Shown piece by piece: positions 9,436 through 21,990 of a stretch of DNA of 64,000 nucleotides. Position numbers and translations under genes: made by a program. The first letter of the stretch is position 1, and the number at the start of each line of letters is the position of its first letter. Under the pieces are notes generated by a model that was given only the letters and a program-made list of their open reading frames with translations, had not been told where the DNA came from and did no database searches. This stretch comes from Candidula unifasciata (taxonomy: Eukaryota; Mollusca; Gastropoda; Stylommatophora; Geomitridae), in NCBI GenBank assembly GCA_905116865.2, contig CAJHNH020006001.1, forward strand, positions 265,045-329,044, given 5' to 3'.

Positions 9436-11961
9436 GATGAGTACAGGGGTGGTGGGGATGGTATGAGTACAGGAGTGGTGGGTGGTATGAGTACAGGGGT
9501 GGTGGGGGTGGTATGAGTACAGGGTGGTGGGGGTGGTATGAGTACAGGGGTGGTGGGGGTGGTATGAGTACAGGGGTGGTGGGGATGGTATGAGTACAGG
9601 GTTGGTGGGGTGGTATGAGTACAGGGGTGGTGGGGGTGGTATGAGTACAGGGGTGGTGGGGGGTGGTATGAGTACAGGGGTGGTGGGGGTGGTATGAGTA
9701 CAGGGGTGGTGGGGGTGGTATGAGTACAGGGGTGGGGGTGGTATGAGTGGTATGAAGTACAGGGGTGGTGGGGGGTGGTATGAGGTGGTATGAGTACAGG
9801 GGTGGTGGGGGTGGTATGAGTACAGGGGTGGTGGGGGTGGTATGAGTACAGGGGTGGTGGGGGTGGTATGAGTACAGGGGTGGTGGGAGTGGGTGGTATG
9901 AGTACAGGGGTGGTGGGGGTGGTATGAGTACAGGGGTGGTGGGGGTGGGTATGAGTACAGGGGTGGTGGGGGGTGGTATGAGTACAGGGGTGGTGGGTGT
10001 GTGGTATGAGTACAGGGGTGGTGGTGGTGGTATGAGTACAGGGGTGGTGGGGTGGTATGAGTACAGGGGTGGTGGGGGTGGTATGAGTACAGGGGTGGTG
10101 GGGGTGGTATGAGTACAGGGGTGGTGGGGGGTGGTATGAGTACCAGGGGTGGTGGGGGTGGTATGAGTACAGGGGTGGTGGGGGTGGTATGAGTACAGGG
10201 GTGGTGGGGGTGGTATGAGTACAGGGGTGGTGGGGGTGGTATGAGTACAGGGGTGGTGGGGGTGGTATGAGTACAGGGGTGGTGGGGGGTGGTATGAGTA
10301 CAGGGGTGGTGGGGGGTGGTATGAGTACAGGGGTGGTGGGGGTGGTATGAGTACAGGGGTGGTGGGGGTGTGGTATGAGTACAGGGGTGGTGGGGGTGGT
10401 ATGAGTACAGGGGTGGTGGGGGTGGTATGAGTACAGGGGTGGTGGGGGTGGTATGAGTACAGGGGTGGTGGGGGTGGTATGAGTACAGGGGTGGTGGGGG
10501 TGGTATGAGTACAGGGGTGGGTGGGGGTGGGTATGAGTACAGGGGTGGTGGGGTTGGTATGAGTACAGGGGTGGTGGGGGTGGTATGAGTACAGGGGTGG
10601 TGGGGGTGGTATGAGTACAGGGGTGGTGGGGGTGGTATGAGTACAGGGGTGGTGGGGGTGGTATGAGTACAGGGGTGGTGGGGGTGGTATGAGTACAGGG
10701 GTGGTGGGGGTGGTATGAGTACAGGGGTGTGTGTGGGGGTGGTATGAGTACAGGGGTGGTGGGGGTGGTATGAGTACAGGGGTGGTGGGGGTGGTATGAG
10801 TACAGGGGTGGTGGGGGTGGTATGAGTACAGGGGTGGTGGGGGTGGTATGAGTACAGGGGTGGTGGGGGTGGTATGAGTACAGGGGTGGTGGGGGTGGTA
10901 TGAGTACAGGGGTGGTGGGGGTGGTATGAGTACAGGGGTGGTGGGGGTGGTATGAGTACAGGGGTGGTGGGGGTGGTATGAGTACAGGGGTGGTGGGGGG
11001 TGGTATGAGTACAGGGGTGGTGGGGGTGGTATGAGTACAGGGGTGGTGGGGGTGGTATGAGTACAGGGGTGGTGGGGGTGGTATGAGTACAGGGGTGGTG
11101 GGGGTGGTATGAGTACAGGGGTGGTGGGGGGTGGTATGAGTACAGGGGTGGTGGGGGTGGTATGAGTACAGGGGTGGTGGGGGTGGTATGAGTACAGGGG
11201 GTGGTGGGGGTGGTATGAGTACAGGGGTGGTGGGGGTGGTATGAGTACAGGGGTGGTGGGGGGTGGTATGAGTACAGGGGTGGTGGGGGTGGTATGAGTA
11301 CAGGGGTGGTGGGGGTGGTATGAGTACAGGGGTGGTGGGGGTGGTATGAGTAGAGGGGTGGTGGGGGTGGTATGAGTAGGGGGTGGTGGGGGTGGTATGA
11401 GTAGAGGGGTGGTGGGGGTGGTATGAGTAGAGGGGTGGTGGGGGTGGTATGAGTAGAGGGGTGGTATGAGTAGAGGGGGTGGTGGGGGTGGTATGAGTAG
11501 AGGGGTGGTGGGGTGTGGTATGAGTAGAGGGGTGGTGGGGGTGGTATGAGTAGAGGGGGTGGTGGGGGTGGTATGAGTAGAGGGGTGGTGGGGGTGGTAT
11601 GAGTAGAGGGGTGGTGGGGGGTGGTATGAGTAGAGGGGTGGTGGGGGTGTATGAGTAGAGGGGTGGTGGGGGTGGCATGAGTAGAGGGGTGGTGGGGGGT
11701 GGCATGAGTAGAGGGGTGGTGGGGGTGGCATGAGTAGAGGGGTGGTGGGGGTGGCATGAGTAGAGGGGTGGTGGGGGTGGCATGAGTAGAGGGGTGGTGG
11801 GGGGTGGCATGAGTAGAGGGGTGGTGGGGTGGCATGAGTAGAGGGGTGGTGGGGGTGGCATGAGTAGAGGGGTGGTGGGGGTGGCATGAGTAGAGGGGTG
11901 GTGGGGGTGGCATGAGTAGAGGGGTGGTGGGGGTGGCATGAGTACAGGAGTGGTGGGGGTG
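9436..11961. repeat. 2.5-kb G-rich minisatellite, 26-bp unit, about 97 copies
   Basis: On the + strand the unit is TGGTATGAGTACAGG followed by GGTGGTGGGGG, 26 bases with few indels. Sub-blocks differ: GAGTACAGG units up to about 11349, GAGTAGAGG units after it, and GGCATG instead of GGTATG from about 11673 to the end. Each unit holds several G-runs, so the + strand could fold as G-quadruplex. All three - strand frames stay open for 840-916 codons only because the unit has no stop there; the 26-base unit gives a 26-residue Pro/Thr/His/Tyr period. I do not regard these as genes. A (GT)n and G12 leader lies at 9399-9434. Confidence 0.97.
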
Positions 11962-11999
11962 GAGAGCTGACACAAATTTGGGATCATCGTATTTAGCAT

Positions 12000-12840
12000 C
12001 CTACTACGCCATTTATAAGTCATATAGGATTTGATTTGACTTTACTTGTTTGCGAAAAAAAAAAGATAAAAAATCGTCACGTTCAATCAGCATCCCAATA
12101 AGGTGGGAGCTTTTGGTTATAATTATTACTAGGTTTATGTGCGCCATATAAAACTGCTTGTCCTTGCTCACCAGCAAGTAGCCATGAAAAGGACTCTTGT
12201 AGTGTTGATGCGATCAAGAGAGACAGACCCAAATACTGTCCCGACCGACGACGAAGCCGTCTACCGGCGAGCCAGTCAACAACCTGGTTGCCAATGTCCT
12301 GAAAACTGCCTAAACTTTTAAATATCAACTAAACCAGCCACTGCATACATAGGGCACCTGATCGTATGTTTATATTTATTCAGTGGATCAACATCATGGC
12401 ACACGGGTGTAACATTTTTTTTTTTTTAGAAAAGCACCTATCTACCTAGTTTTTATGAAAGAGCGTCGACGGTTAAAATCCAGAGGATCGATTTCCTTGC
12501 ACTGAGATTGATCTCATATGGCTCGATTTCTCTTCAGAAAACTGCTAGCCCACCGTCGCGAGCGTCGCACACAAGAATTATATCGTTCCATTAACGATCT
12601 CCTGGGATCACTGTAAGAACTGAATTAGTGAACTGAAAGAAGTGCCCATGAAATGAATCCAGGACCTTCAGAGCCCGATGCCAAGGGTTTGGTGACTTCG
12701 CCAAGGAGACCGCAAAGCTATTTTACTGTTCGCATCCCTAATCGAGAGCTCATATCTTTACAAATATGGGCCGAGAATCATTTACCTAGTACGCCTATGG
12801 AAGAAAAAAGACTTATAGTTTATTAAAGGTTCTTTGTTGT
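12000..12840. other. No gene seen
   Basis: AT-rich sequence after the minisatellite. 12130-12155 (GGTTTATGTGCGCCATATAA) recurs at 50763-50780, so part is an unnamed repeat. A weak tRNA-like B box lies near 12655. Confidence 0.5.
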
Positions 12841-12842
12841 TT

Positions 12843-13047
12843 TGGATTGGACAAAATTATAGCAGAAGGCAAGGTACCAGGAAGGAGGGGCAGGGACCGA
12901 CCAACACAAAGATGGGAACAGGATATAAGTGACTCCTTGAGTATGAAAGTACGTGAGGCGGGAGAGCTGGCGAGAGATCGAGTTTCTTTCAGACAGACCG
13001 TGATGGGAGCGACGTTCTGCAAAAGACCTGCTACATGATGATGATGA
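12843..13047 (+). mobile_element. LINE 3' end, GAT-tailed family (copy 3)
   Basis: Short copy: GRRGRDRPTQRWEQDISDSL, REAGELARDRVSFRQTVM, FCKRPAT and (GAT)n. No clear flanking duplication. Confidence 0.88.
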
Positions 13048-13429
13048 TGTTATTACAACTATAGGGTGTTTCTAAATCTCTCAACTGTCGACATTTTTTT
13101 TAAATACTCATAACAACGTAGGTTTTTTAAATCGTGGGAAATTATAAAGAAGAGAAGAAAGGGAGTAAGAAAGAACAAAGAATTTGTCAGCTTTACGAAA
13201 TCGATCACATTGAACAAAGGACGTTGTGGCGATTAGCCTTCATCAGCACTTAAAGAATATCACAGCACACATACACACAAATGCACTAACTATTAAGTGA
13301 CTACATAGGACTATAATGTACTAAATAAATTATACTCATCTGTGCCAATGGCAAAAAACTTCGTTCAAGAGTATGAACAAGACAGGTACTAACCTATCTA
13401 TAACAACGTACTGTGTCACCAGAGTTGTG

Positions 13430-13555
13430 TAAGTAAAGGACCCTTTTCCGCGCCTTCATGTGTATTGGGTACATAGAGCTAGACCTATATTTTATAGACG
13501 AATCGGCACTTAGTGGGTGATGTGCTCAACAAAGACCACGGCGACTTCCAAGAGT
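13430..13555 (-). mobile_element. tRNA-derived SINE, family A, 3' part only
   Basis: Reversed tail: GGACCCTTTTCCGCGCCTTC, AGAGCTAGACCTATATTTTA, AATCGGCACTTAGTGGGTGA. Confidence 0.72.
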
Positions 13556-13679
13556 CATATTGTAACAAATATTCAGCCACTGTGAATGTAGATCTGGAAA
13601 GCTCTATACATATCCTATCAATTTATCTTATACTTTTTATTCTTTTTCTTCTCTTCTTTGCATTCGGTTTCGAAAACTC

Positions 13680-14200
13680 AAATCAGACCATTAGGTGGGT
13701 GGCCTCTATGGACTCGCTAGTCAGTAGCAGGTCCTTCGTGGTTGCCCACAGCTTGCTTTGCACACTTTGCTCTTGAGGCCAGGTGTCTTTTCGAAGTTGT
13801 ATGTAGAGTGGGCAGGTCTGCAGAATGTGCTCAGGTCTTTGTGGTCCTGTTTGACAGGCACACCGTGGTGAGTGTACAATCTTCATTTTATGCATGTGAT
13901 AGTTGAGCCTGCAGTGTCCTGTTCGTAAACGGAAAATTGTTGTATGGTTTTATTATCTACTTTTACACCGTTCACTTTTGCAGAAAGTGTCAGAAGAAAA
14001 GTCAACCTCCAAGCAGAGAAACCATGTTCTCCTTCAGTTTGTGCAGTGTCCTGACTGTGCCAGACAGTAGGGGCCCATCTTAAAGTACAGAATGAGCAGC
14101 ACCTACTGTGAAGAAAGCCCTTTCTGTGGACACTGAGACAGAAAGCCTGTTTCTGAATACTCAACTGAAAGAACTGCTTATCCTTGTTCTTGCATTTAAA
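13680..14200 (-). mobile_element. LINE C-terminal remnant with Cys-His knuckle
   Basis: On the - strand, IFRLRTGHCRLNYHMHKMKI runs into SPRCACQTGPQRPEHILQTC and ends at ESIEATHLMV, closely parallel in order to the 60742-61972 LINE but diverged. The part beyond 13960 is a weaker match. Confidence 0.8.
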
Positions 14201-14239
14201 GAACACTGGCGAGATAGCTCAAGGGTTCAGTTTACCAGT

Positions 14240-14900
14240 TAAAAAGCATCATTTACTGGCAAAAACAGAAGACAGGTTAACACCAGAGATAAAAACTAAA
14301 GGCTTAACAATTGTAATGTTCAAGTCGCTATTTATCTGATAAGAGACAAAAGAGAAGAGATCGTTGATGTGACTTTACAAATGAATGTCATTTTTATTGT
14401 GACAAAAGTTTTGTTGAAATCACTATTGGTGTGACTAGACGTAAAAGAGAAGATGTTGTTTATGTGGTCAGAGGTACCCCAAAAAAAGTAAATGTAACTA
14501 TTAACGTGAGAAGAGATTTGTTAAAACCGGCGAGAGATAAAAAAAAAAGAAGCCACTGTTGATGTGACCAGCATTTAATTTTAAAAAATCAATGTCATTA
14601 ATCACTATTAATGCAACAAAAGTTTTGTTGAAACCACTATTCATGTGACAACAGATAAAAGAGGTCTCAATGTTAATGTTATAGGAGATAAAAGAGAACT
14701 CACTGTTAATAGAACAAAAGTTTTATTCACAACGTGACATGATAACAAAGAGAAGGCTCGTTTCTGTGAACAGAGATAAAAATGAAGACATTAATATGGC
14801 TAGAGATAACGGTTAAATAGTCATCAATATGACAAGAGGTAACAATGAAATAGTTATTACTCTGTTATAACACGGACACTACCACTAACATGAATGACAA
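14240..14900 (+). repeat. Degenerate tandem repeat, about 40-60 bp units
   Basis: Words such as ACTGTTAATGTGAC, AAAAGTTTTGTTGAAA and AGAGATAAAAGAGAA recur a dozen times with poor register. No gene. Confidence 0.7.
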
Positions 14901-14929
14901 TTTTACCTATCGTTCATAGGCATAATGAC

Positions 14930-15175
14930 AAACGTGATATTCTAATGATCCCCCTGTGGGATGCAGTTTTCGTTATTTTGAAGCCCCACCCTGGCTCTTG
15001 CCAGGAGCCGCAATATAGCCCGGCTATAAATATTGCCTAATGTTTCCGGGACCTCTCCACGGGTGATACTCATCCACATGATGGCACTTTGTGTCGTCGG
15101 GTGCTTATCGCTTGTGTGATGTCCTAGTGGGGTAAAATTTACTACTACTACTGACAAACGTCAACATGAAGTCAT
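14930..15175 (-). repeat. Possible SINE-like unit with TAC-repeat end
   Basis: Compact GC-rich stretch ending ACTACTACTACTG. Only a short echo (CCCTTCGGGATGC, near 57320) elsewhere. No coding match. Confidence 0.35.
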
Positions 15176-15694
15176 TTGTCAAACTGGAATAAATAAAAGA
15201 CTTGAGATGGATAAATGTGACTGCGCTTGCATTAGGAATGCAAAACTTTTTTTTAAAAATTGAAAGTATAAACAGTGAAAGTTAGTTGATTAGCATGTGC
15301 TAAAGTGGTTTTATGCAATTTTATCTATTCTGGAGTTGTTAAAGCTCAATTAGATTTTCTTAATCATGTTTGTTTCTTATACATTTTTCTTTTCATCTTT
15401 CTTTCTTTGCTACTACTCTTCAACGTAGTGTGTAGAAGACAGCTGACTTGTGAATTTGTTCACCTCACACACAGACACATAGACGTTCTAGCTGGGCTAT
15501 GTGGGACGAGCTAACCAATTTGATATCAGTGGAGATGTTAATGAATAGAGAGTGGCACATTAACTCTAGAATCATGATTCATGTAGGTGGGTTAACTCTC
15601 AAATACGCCATGAAGAGTACAGGTTTACCACTAGTGCCAGAACAATGGTAGTGTGGCGATATGCGTTTCCCACAGTAGGTTCATCAACCCTAAG

Positions 15695-15915
15695 GAAAGT
15701 AAAGGACACTTTTCGAGGCCTTCATGTGTATTTTGTATATATGGCTAGACCTATCGCCACTTGGTGGGTAATAGGGTCAACATTACACCGACCACCTGTA
15801 CTTCCCAGGACTTCACCTACTTTCCAATTAAGGATAGGTCAAAAATGGGATCACTTTGGACAGAAACATTGTTTTTTTTTTAAAGACCTTGGCTCCCAGG
15901 TCGACCCCTCCTTGG
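15695..15915 (-). mobile_element. tRNA-derived SINE, family A, head missing
   Basis: Reversed: GTAAAGGACACTTTTCGAGG, TATGGCTAGACCTATCGCC, ACTTCCCAGGACTTCACCT, then AGGTCGACCCC. The order is partly rearranged at the end. Confidence 0.65.
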
Positions 15916-15999
15916 GTAGTTACAATGTAAAGTCTTGGAAAGTAAAGGTGACCAGCATGATGCTGACCATTTCATTTACTGAACTATAAAATATAGGTC

Positions 16000-16680
16000 T
16001 AGAACTGTATGCTCAATACTTCAATTGTACTCCCATTGTCAATTCGGTGACAATGTAGAGATTGAAAAAGGGGTGCAGGGAATTCTATGGTATCATAGTT
16101 TATTTAAGTTTATCACTACTGTGAGGATGCTGTAAAGTGTTGGTTTAGTGCCATTGTCCCTCAGGACCAAAACCATGAGACTTCAATGAGCTTCTAATAT
16201 TACTGCTGACAACCAGCGCTACTGTGCAGTCAAAGTAAACAGCTAGATAATCACTCTGAACTACAGCACAGCTGATTCAAACACAAAGTGAAAAAACAAT
16301 TTTAAAAAATGTCATGAGTATAGGAAGAGAACTCAGAACCATCAACACAAAGATAAAAGATCAATGCTTCAAACAAGTGCACGAACTCAAAGGCTTTGGG
16401 ACCATCTCGGGGTTAAGTGGTAGACTAGACACAGAAATGGAAACAAGAATCTAGCTAGGCTAAATGTCACGTATCGGATGTCGAGATGCTGAACTACATG
16501 TGGCGGCACACTAGGACTAGGTGTCGTACTTATAAAGACCTATCTACATCTCCACTGTTATCTTGGAAACAAGTTCCCAACCGGAAGCCTGACCAACGTA
16601 GATAGGATCGACATTTCCTTTGAATTCAGAGTGACAAGGAACCATGAGTCTGCACACAGATAAGCCAAATCTGCAAAAAG
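16000..16680. other. No gene seen
   Basis: No repeat or exon recognised; open frames are short and random. Confidence 0.5.
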
Positions 16681-16683
16681 GGT

Positions 16684-17110
16684 GTGAATGCAAAACACTC
16701 ATGGCCTGAAACAAGACCAAACTCCAGAAGTGAAGAACAACCAGAAGAAGATTCCAACTTTAGGTTACCAGTGTCACACTTGTTTATTAACCAAAGAAAA
16801 CCGCAAGGACACGAGAGAAAACTAACCACCTGTGAAATGAGATGTTTAAGGAAGGCTGTGGACAAAACAAGACTGACAAAGGAAGAGATTAGAAGACCTA
16901 CTGGAACAATACTCATCTTGAAACTGAAAAGGTTCTGTCACCCAGTCAGAATGAATCTAATGAGGCTAGCAGCGAGAGCATACAGCATGAGAATGGAGGC
17001 ACCAAGAGGCAGATGTAGAAGATGGATTGAAGGAGTCACTGACAACCTAAAACTTTACAATATCACAGAATACCAAGCAATCAAATGCTGGGCTTCATAT
17101 CGTCTTTTAA
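16684..17110 (+). mobile_element. LINE reverse-transcriptase C-terminal remnant
   Basis: CEMRCLRKAVDKTRLTKEEI, LILKLKRFCHPVRMN (equivalent to QLRWFGHVRM), RGRCRRWIEGVTDNLK. The order is typical of a LINE ORF2 C-terminus. No intact domain. Confidence 0.75.
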
Positions 17111-17114
17111 AGAA

Positions 17115-17925
17115 GTCACATTGTTCGTTGTTAAAATCATCGTCGGATATGACCGTAGGTGCTCCGATCTCCTTCTGAGGATGTCTCCAAGTGTTTTTAG
17201 GCCGGCAACTCCCATTCTATTCTGGCTGATATAACGAGGGATGGCTCCCCCATGGTTATCATGTCTGGCTACTCCAACTGGCACACCCAGGGTATGCAGT
17301 CCAGTGAAAAATCATTTTCCACGAAACTGAAAGACTCACAAAGAAGTAACAGTCAACAGCCAATTCAAATTCAGTAAAGACATTCATTTTGTCATGTTTT
17401 ACTGGCAAACTGACCAGCCCTACTTCTTATCTGTGTCAATTTTTACAGACATAATTAGCATAGTGCATCAGGGAAAACGGGGAAAAAGCAGGAACTATCA
17501 AGATACAGTAAATTAGTTTCAAAACCAACTGACAAGCTGATTTAATGTGAGATGTTCATTTCCTTTAATACTGCTGTACTATGTGTGTACTACTACATTG
17601 TCTTAATGTTATATTACTTCCAGACTAAACGTTAGTTAACTGTATGAAAGCTTAAACAGGGTTGAATGTTAGACCAGTTTGCATTTTGATCTCAAACTTT
17701 TAGATTGTCAGGTCTTTCTTTTATCTTTCTTTACACAACTTACTTCTCTCATGTCAGCTGCCTTTGTTTGCTGTGGCATTTTGACAAATTTATCTATAAT
17801 GTATTTATATGACTGATTTTATAACAACTATGCTGTGATTAAACTGTTTTGGTTGTTGCTTTTTTCTGTGTATGAGATGGTGTACGCTGTTGTGGTTTTT
17901 AATTACTATGCAGGGAATGATGTAT
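17115..17925. other. No gene seen; short repeat traces
   Basis: ACCGTAGGTGCTCCGATCTC near 17153 recurs as CATACGTGCTCCGATCTCCT near 19888. Otherwise AT-rich unique sequence. Confidence 0.45.
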
Positions 17926-17926
17926 G

Positions 17927-19000
17927 CTGGTACCCAGGTCACGAACGCCTCTAGTCACAAACAAATCGACCCACAAACACAATTTCTAAACAAATTGTGG
18001 CTCAACCCATGAACATTGCCTAGGCCCACAAACATAGCTTTGGACATCAGTTGTGCTCTCAACATTGTTTGTCATTGCACTTTTGTTGAAACCATTTTTT
18101 TTTAAATTAAATTTAAAATTCATTATGGCTCCCAAAAAAAGTGAAAAGTGCCAAAGCGAGTACTATAAAGAAGCCTAAGCGCTTTACAAAAGAAACTTCT
18201 TCTTGTTCTTCTTCTTGGCTCAATGACTGTAAGCTCCGGATAATTGAAAGCCCCAGTTGTTCATCCCTTTGGACTTTGGCTCTGTGCCAGGGCCTGAGTT
18301 TTGTGTGTTCATTCATTTTACTGGTTTATTTGTGAGAAGTTGGTTGTTTCTTGCCACTCTGGCTGATGCACTCCAACTTTGAAGGAAGCCCCCAATTAGT
18401 CAACTTCTACGACCTGCTTGTTGGGGAGACAGTGGGACTATTCTTGTTTTCGTCACAATAGGGCCCCGAAACCCATAGGGCGAACACACAAAAACAAAGA
18501 AGGAAATAACAATTAAGCATGAGAATCATGTTCATGTTTTTGATCTCGCCAGTTAGTATGACATGACCAAATCTACGATCTTTGCTATCTAAAAAAAAAA
18601 AATGGGCTAAAATTTTAGAAGAAGTAGAACAATTATTGTTGGCCACCAAACCAGCAATCGAACCACTTCTCAGGTTATAAACAAGACCAAAAAATATCAG
18701 AAATACTTAAACAGTTGGCTGACGTTATTATGGAATGGGACTCTCCTTGGAAGGGGTAGCCGTCCTCCTCCTCTACCATCTACCTGTGTCAGCAACTATT
18801 AACCACAAAGGTAAAGTTATATTGCATATTTGTCTCTCACATAAATCCATAAAAAGTTTTTTAATAAGTTTCTGACATCTGCGAACGGATTAATTGGATT
18901 GGCATCGATTAGAATGGGAAAAATTATTTTGGCTCGTGAACATTTTGGTATACGAACAATGGAGTCAACAAAATAAGTTCGTAACCCGAGTTACCACTGT
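17927..19000 (+). mobile_element. Tigger/pogo-like DNA transposon, second copy, with SINE insertion
   Basis: Termini CTGGTACCCAGGTCACGAAC and GTTCGTAACCCGAGTTACCA. A start MAPKKSEKCQSEYYK near 18125 is cut after about 20 codons by a GAA-tailed SINE (18190-18480). Sequence from 18590 on matches the 6900-7253 part of the first copy (TKPAIEPLLRL region). Confidence 0.78.
18190..18485 (-). mobile_element. GAA-tailed SINE, family B, inside the Tigger-like element
   Basis: TTCTTCTTGTTCTTCTTC, then TGACTGTAAGCTCC, TCAGGCCTG-type centre, CCAATTAGTCAAC and ATAGGGCCCCGAAACCCATA. Confidence 0.78.
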
Positions 19001-19229
19001 AACAAAAACTTATAAAGGCACCCATCCCATTTCTCTGCCGAGAGGGTATGTCTGAAAAAAGGCGATGAGGACAAATTTGTCACTTTAAATAGTTTTCCAT
19101 GAATGAACCATGAACAGTTCAACATATTGAAGGTGTTGTGTGAAATGTGATAATCAGAAAGGGAATGGGGATAAAGAAGAAAATTATTACAGGTAGGTTA
19201 AGATCTGAGAATGAGTTGAACTGAGTTGA

Positions 19230-19640
19230 TTCAAGAACCGACATCACAGGATGCGGGGCATTTCCGTGAGCGCTCCACCCCCATCTTCAGCAGCCAGCGC
19301 AGAGTTCCAATACCAATTGTGCCAGTAGCCTTCTGATTAAACGTCCATCTTGCCTTTATTCTTTCTTAGCGTCGAGTATCGGCCAGATCCCCTCATCACT
19401 CCCCGCTGCATCGCTCTCACAAGACTGGTGTACCATTTGCCCCTCTGAATTGTACATGATTTCCCGCAAAGCCCTACCACGTCTACCTTATCAAGCATCA
19501 ACATACACCAAGTTGTGCACAGCCAACGGGTCTGTCCACTGTGGAAACAACACCTCATATTAGCTTCACTGAGAAGTAGCAGATCAAGTGGTTTATCTTG
19601 CAGCAACGTCAAATACCTTCACAGGCACCACATATCAGAG
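19230..19640 (-). mobile_element. 3' end of the RT/RNase H LINE family, reversed
   Basis: RAMQRGVMRGSGRYSTLRKN matches LMQRGVTRGSGRCSTLREK of the 60146-63425 element, followed by ALAAEDGGGALTEMPR and a TCAAC-rich end. Confidence 0.8.
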
Positions 19641-19769
19641 GATCAGCTAAGACAGCAAGAAGACGGCCACGAAAAAAGTATGGATCGACAACAAACATGG
19701 CGTTCACGCCACGGCAACAGACAGTGCCAGCTAGCATGCACTGGATCGTAAATTGTTCTTCTCCAGAAC

Positions 19770-20620
19770 ACTGAAAGGCAGAGTAGTTTACAACAATAAT
19801 GATCAAGGGAAGGATAGCAGTTAATTCATGGCTCTAGTGATTAGTGATTAGAAAGGATTTTCATCACAGCACTCTGAACAGATCCATACGTGCTCCGATC
19901 TCCTCGTTAAAAGCTCCACTAGTGTAAAACGACTGATGACGCCTGCTCTGTGCTGGTTAATGAAACGTCTTGCCCCTTAGGAAAATGTTCATTTCTTGCA
20001 GCTCCAGGCTGCAACCCTATGTCCATCAGTCTAGACAGGGATACGGGGTCATGTCCTTCGGCGTGCTCCTCGGTACAGTAAGTGAATGGGTCTGTCTGTA
20101 CTTAATGATTATCACTTACTTAAAAATGTGTTTATGTATGAACAATTTTAAAAACTCAATAAGAATTATTTACGTGATCTCACAACAGCGATGTACCTCT
20201 GGACTTCAAACTTGACTGTCTCCTTGGTGATAAAAACTGCCCTTTTTGGGGTAGAGTTTCAGAAAATTATAGTTTCACTTAAATGAAAGTTTCAAAAGGT
20301 CATTTTTTAAAGGGTGTTTATGGGCTGAAAGGGTTAAGAATAGCAAAGTGATTAAGGCTTGCTAGCTTATTGCTCTTTTCTGTTTTTTAAAACCAGGCCT
20401 TCAAGCCACAAATCAGTAATTGCAAATTAACCTGTACCTTTACATGACACTCATATATACAATAATGATGACAGAAAAAGTACTATATAATCAAAGAAAC
20501 AATTTATACAAGCATACATTCTTACCAGTACAACAAGAGCAAAGAGTATCTCAAAAAAGTATCTTAAAATGCATCAGGGCAAAGAGTCACATCTATATTG
20601 AACTTAACAGTACGCAGGAG
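19770..20620. other. No gene seen
   Basis: AT-rich; open frames here have no recognisable domain or splice context. Confidence 0.5.
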
Positions 20621-20624
20621 CAAA

Positions 20625-20865
20625 AGTGGTGTAGCAGCTAGATGCCTACGTGCCGATCTGAAGGTTATGGGTTAAGGTCCTGGCAGAACTGTGACAAAAC
20701 TGTCTTGGCTTCCAGGTTGACCCAGCATATCAGGTAAAGTCCTGGGAAGTAAAGGCGACCAGAGTGACGCTGACCTCATCCCCCACCCAGTGCCGGCTGG
20801 TCTATAAAATAAAGGTCTAGCCCAATACACCTGAAGGTGTGGAAAAGGGTCCTTTACTTTCAGTA
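20625..20865 (+). mobile_element. tRNA-derived SINE, family A
   Basis: Head TGGTGTAGCAGCTAGATGCC and a full body to GGAAAAGGGTCCTTTAC, same order as the 32440 copy. Confidence 0.82.
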
Positions 20866-21249
20866 CACAGCAGTGGGCAGACACAACAAACAGAACCAAA
20901 CAGTGTGGACTTTACCATTAAAATATCTTGAAGGTACTGCAAAGAACATATTTCACACACAAGGGAGTAAAATCATAAACTTTCTTTCAACTGCTTATCC
21001 GCAAACTAACAGGGTCTGTTTTATTACAAATTATCTGTCAAAACACAGCAGCCCTGCTCCTAGTGAACCAGACATTAGGCTGTGTTCTCAATTATTTCAA
21101 AGAATAACAGACAAGAAACACCACACACAAAACCCAAAGTGTCTCAGCTTGTATGCATTCCTTGAAGATCACAATTCTTACAGAATGTACATTATTACAT
21201 AATTCGCAAATAAAAAAACAATTTTAAGGGGAAAACACAATTTACAAAA

Positions 21250-21435
21250 TGTACAGAGGAGCGGCTGGCCGAGCCATTACAATGACGGGATCTCATGCGA
21301 GTGACCAAGTTTGACCCCCCGGTAAGGTGACTGAGTTTTTCTGTCGAGAGCAAAAATTAAACAACCTAACTGCACAGTCCATGGCGACAGCACTAGCCAG
21401 GTGGCCCTAAATTCTTAGGCTCAAGCCGTGCTCGC
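21250..21435 (+). mobile_element. tRNA-like SINE, third type
   Basis: GGCTGGCCGAGCCATTAC and AAGTTTGACCCCCCGG resemble Leu/Ser-type A and B boxes. A non-tRNA body follows to about 21435. Confidence 0.5.
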
Positions 21436-21754
21436 TCACTCACCTCTTTCAAAACATCTGGGATGCTCTTTTTGGCTGTCCAAGGAATTGTAAGAATTCT
21501 TATGTAAAACCACATTTCTGAAGTCTCAATAAACTGTTTGGCTTATATTATCTCTCCTTATATTTAACATTTTTCATGCGAAATCCACTTAGCCGTGAAC
21601 AAAATTATATGAAACACTGACATACACAGAGTATTGATTATATGTGATGAGTTACATATGAATACAAAACACTTCTCTCCCCCCCCCCCCTCTCTTTCGC
21701 ACAAACACACACACATATGTATTATTAAATATACAGAAAAGAGAGTAAACATAA

Positions 21755-21990
21755 TGGAAGCACAAACAAACCATTATGATCTGAAGAGAATGATACAGTG
21801 TGGAGTCAGCATAACATATGGAAACACTCAATACTCAGAAGAAAGGCAAGATGGACATACAATCACACTGCTCCTGGAACCCTCAGAACTGGAACTTTTC
21901 ACTGGGTGCCGAAGATGGGGACAGAGCACTTATGGGAATGCCCTGAGTGCTGTGATGTCAACTCAACACAGGAACATGCATACATCCATA
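21755..21990 (+). mobile_element. 3' end of the RT/RNase H LINE family
   Basis: SLGAEDGDRALMGMP and adjacent sequence match the last 200 bp of the 60146-63425 element, ending GTCAACTCAACA. Confidence 0.75.

Noticed and set aside
9436..11961. CRISPR array
   Set aside because: Units are contiguous with no unique spacers, and the context is a eukaryotic genome.
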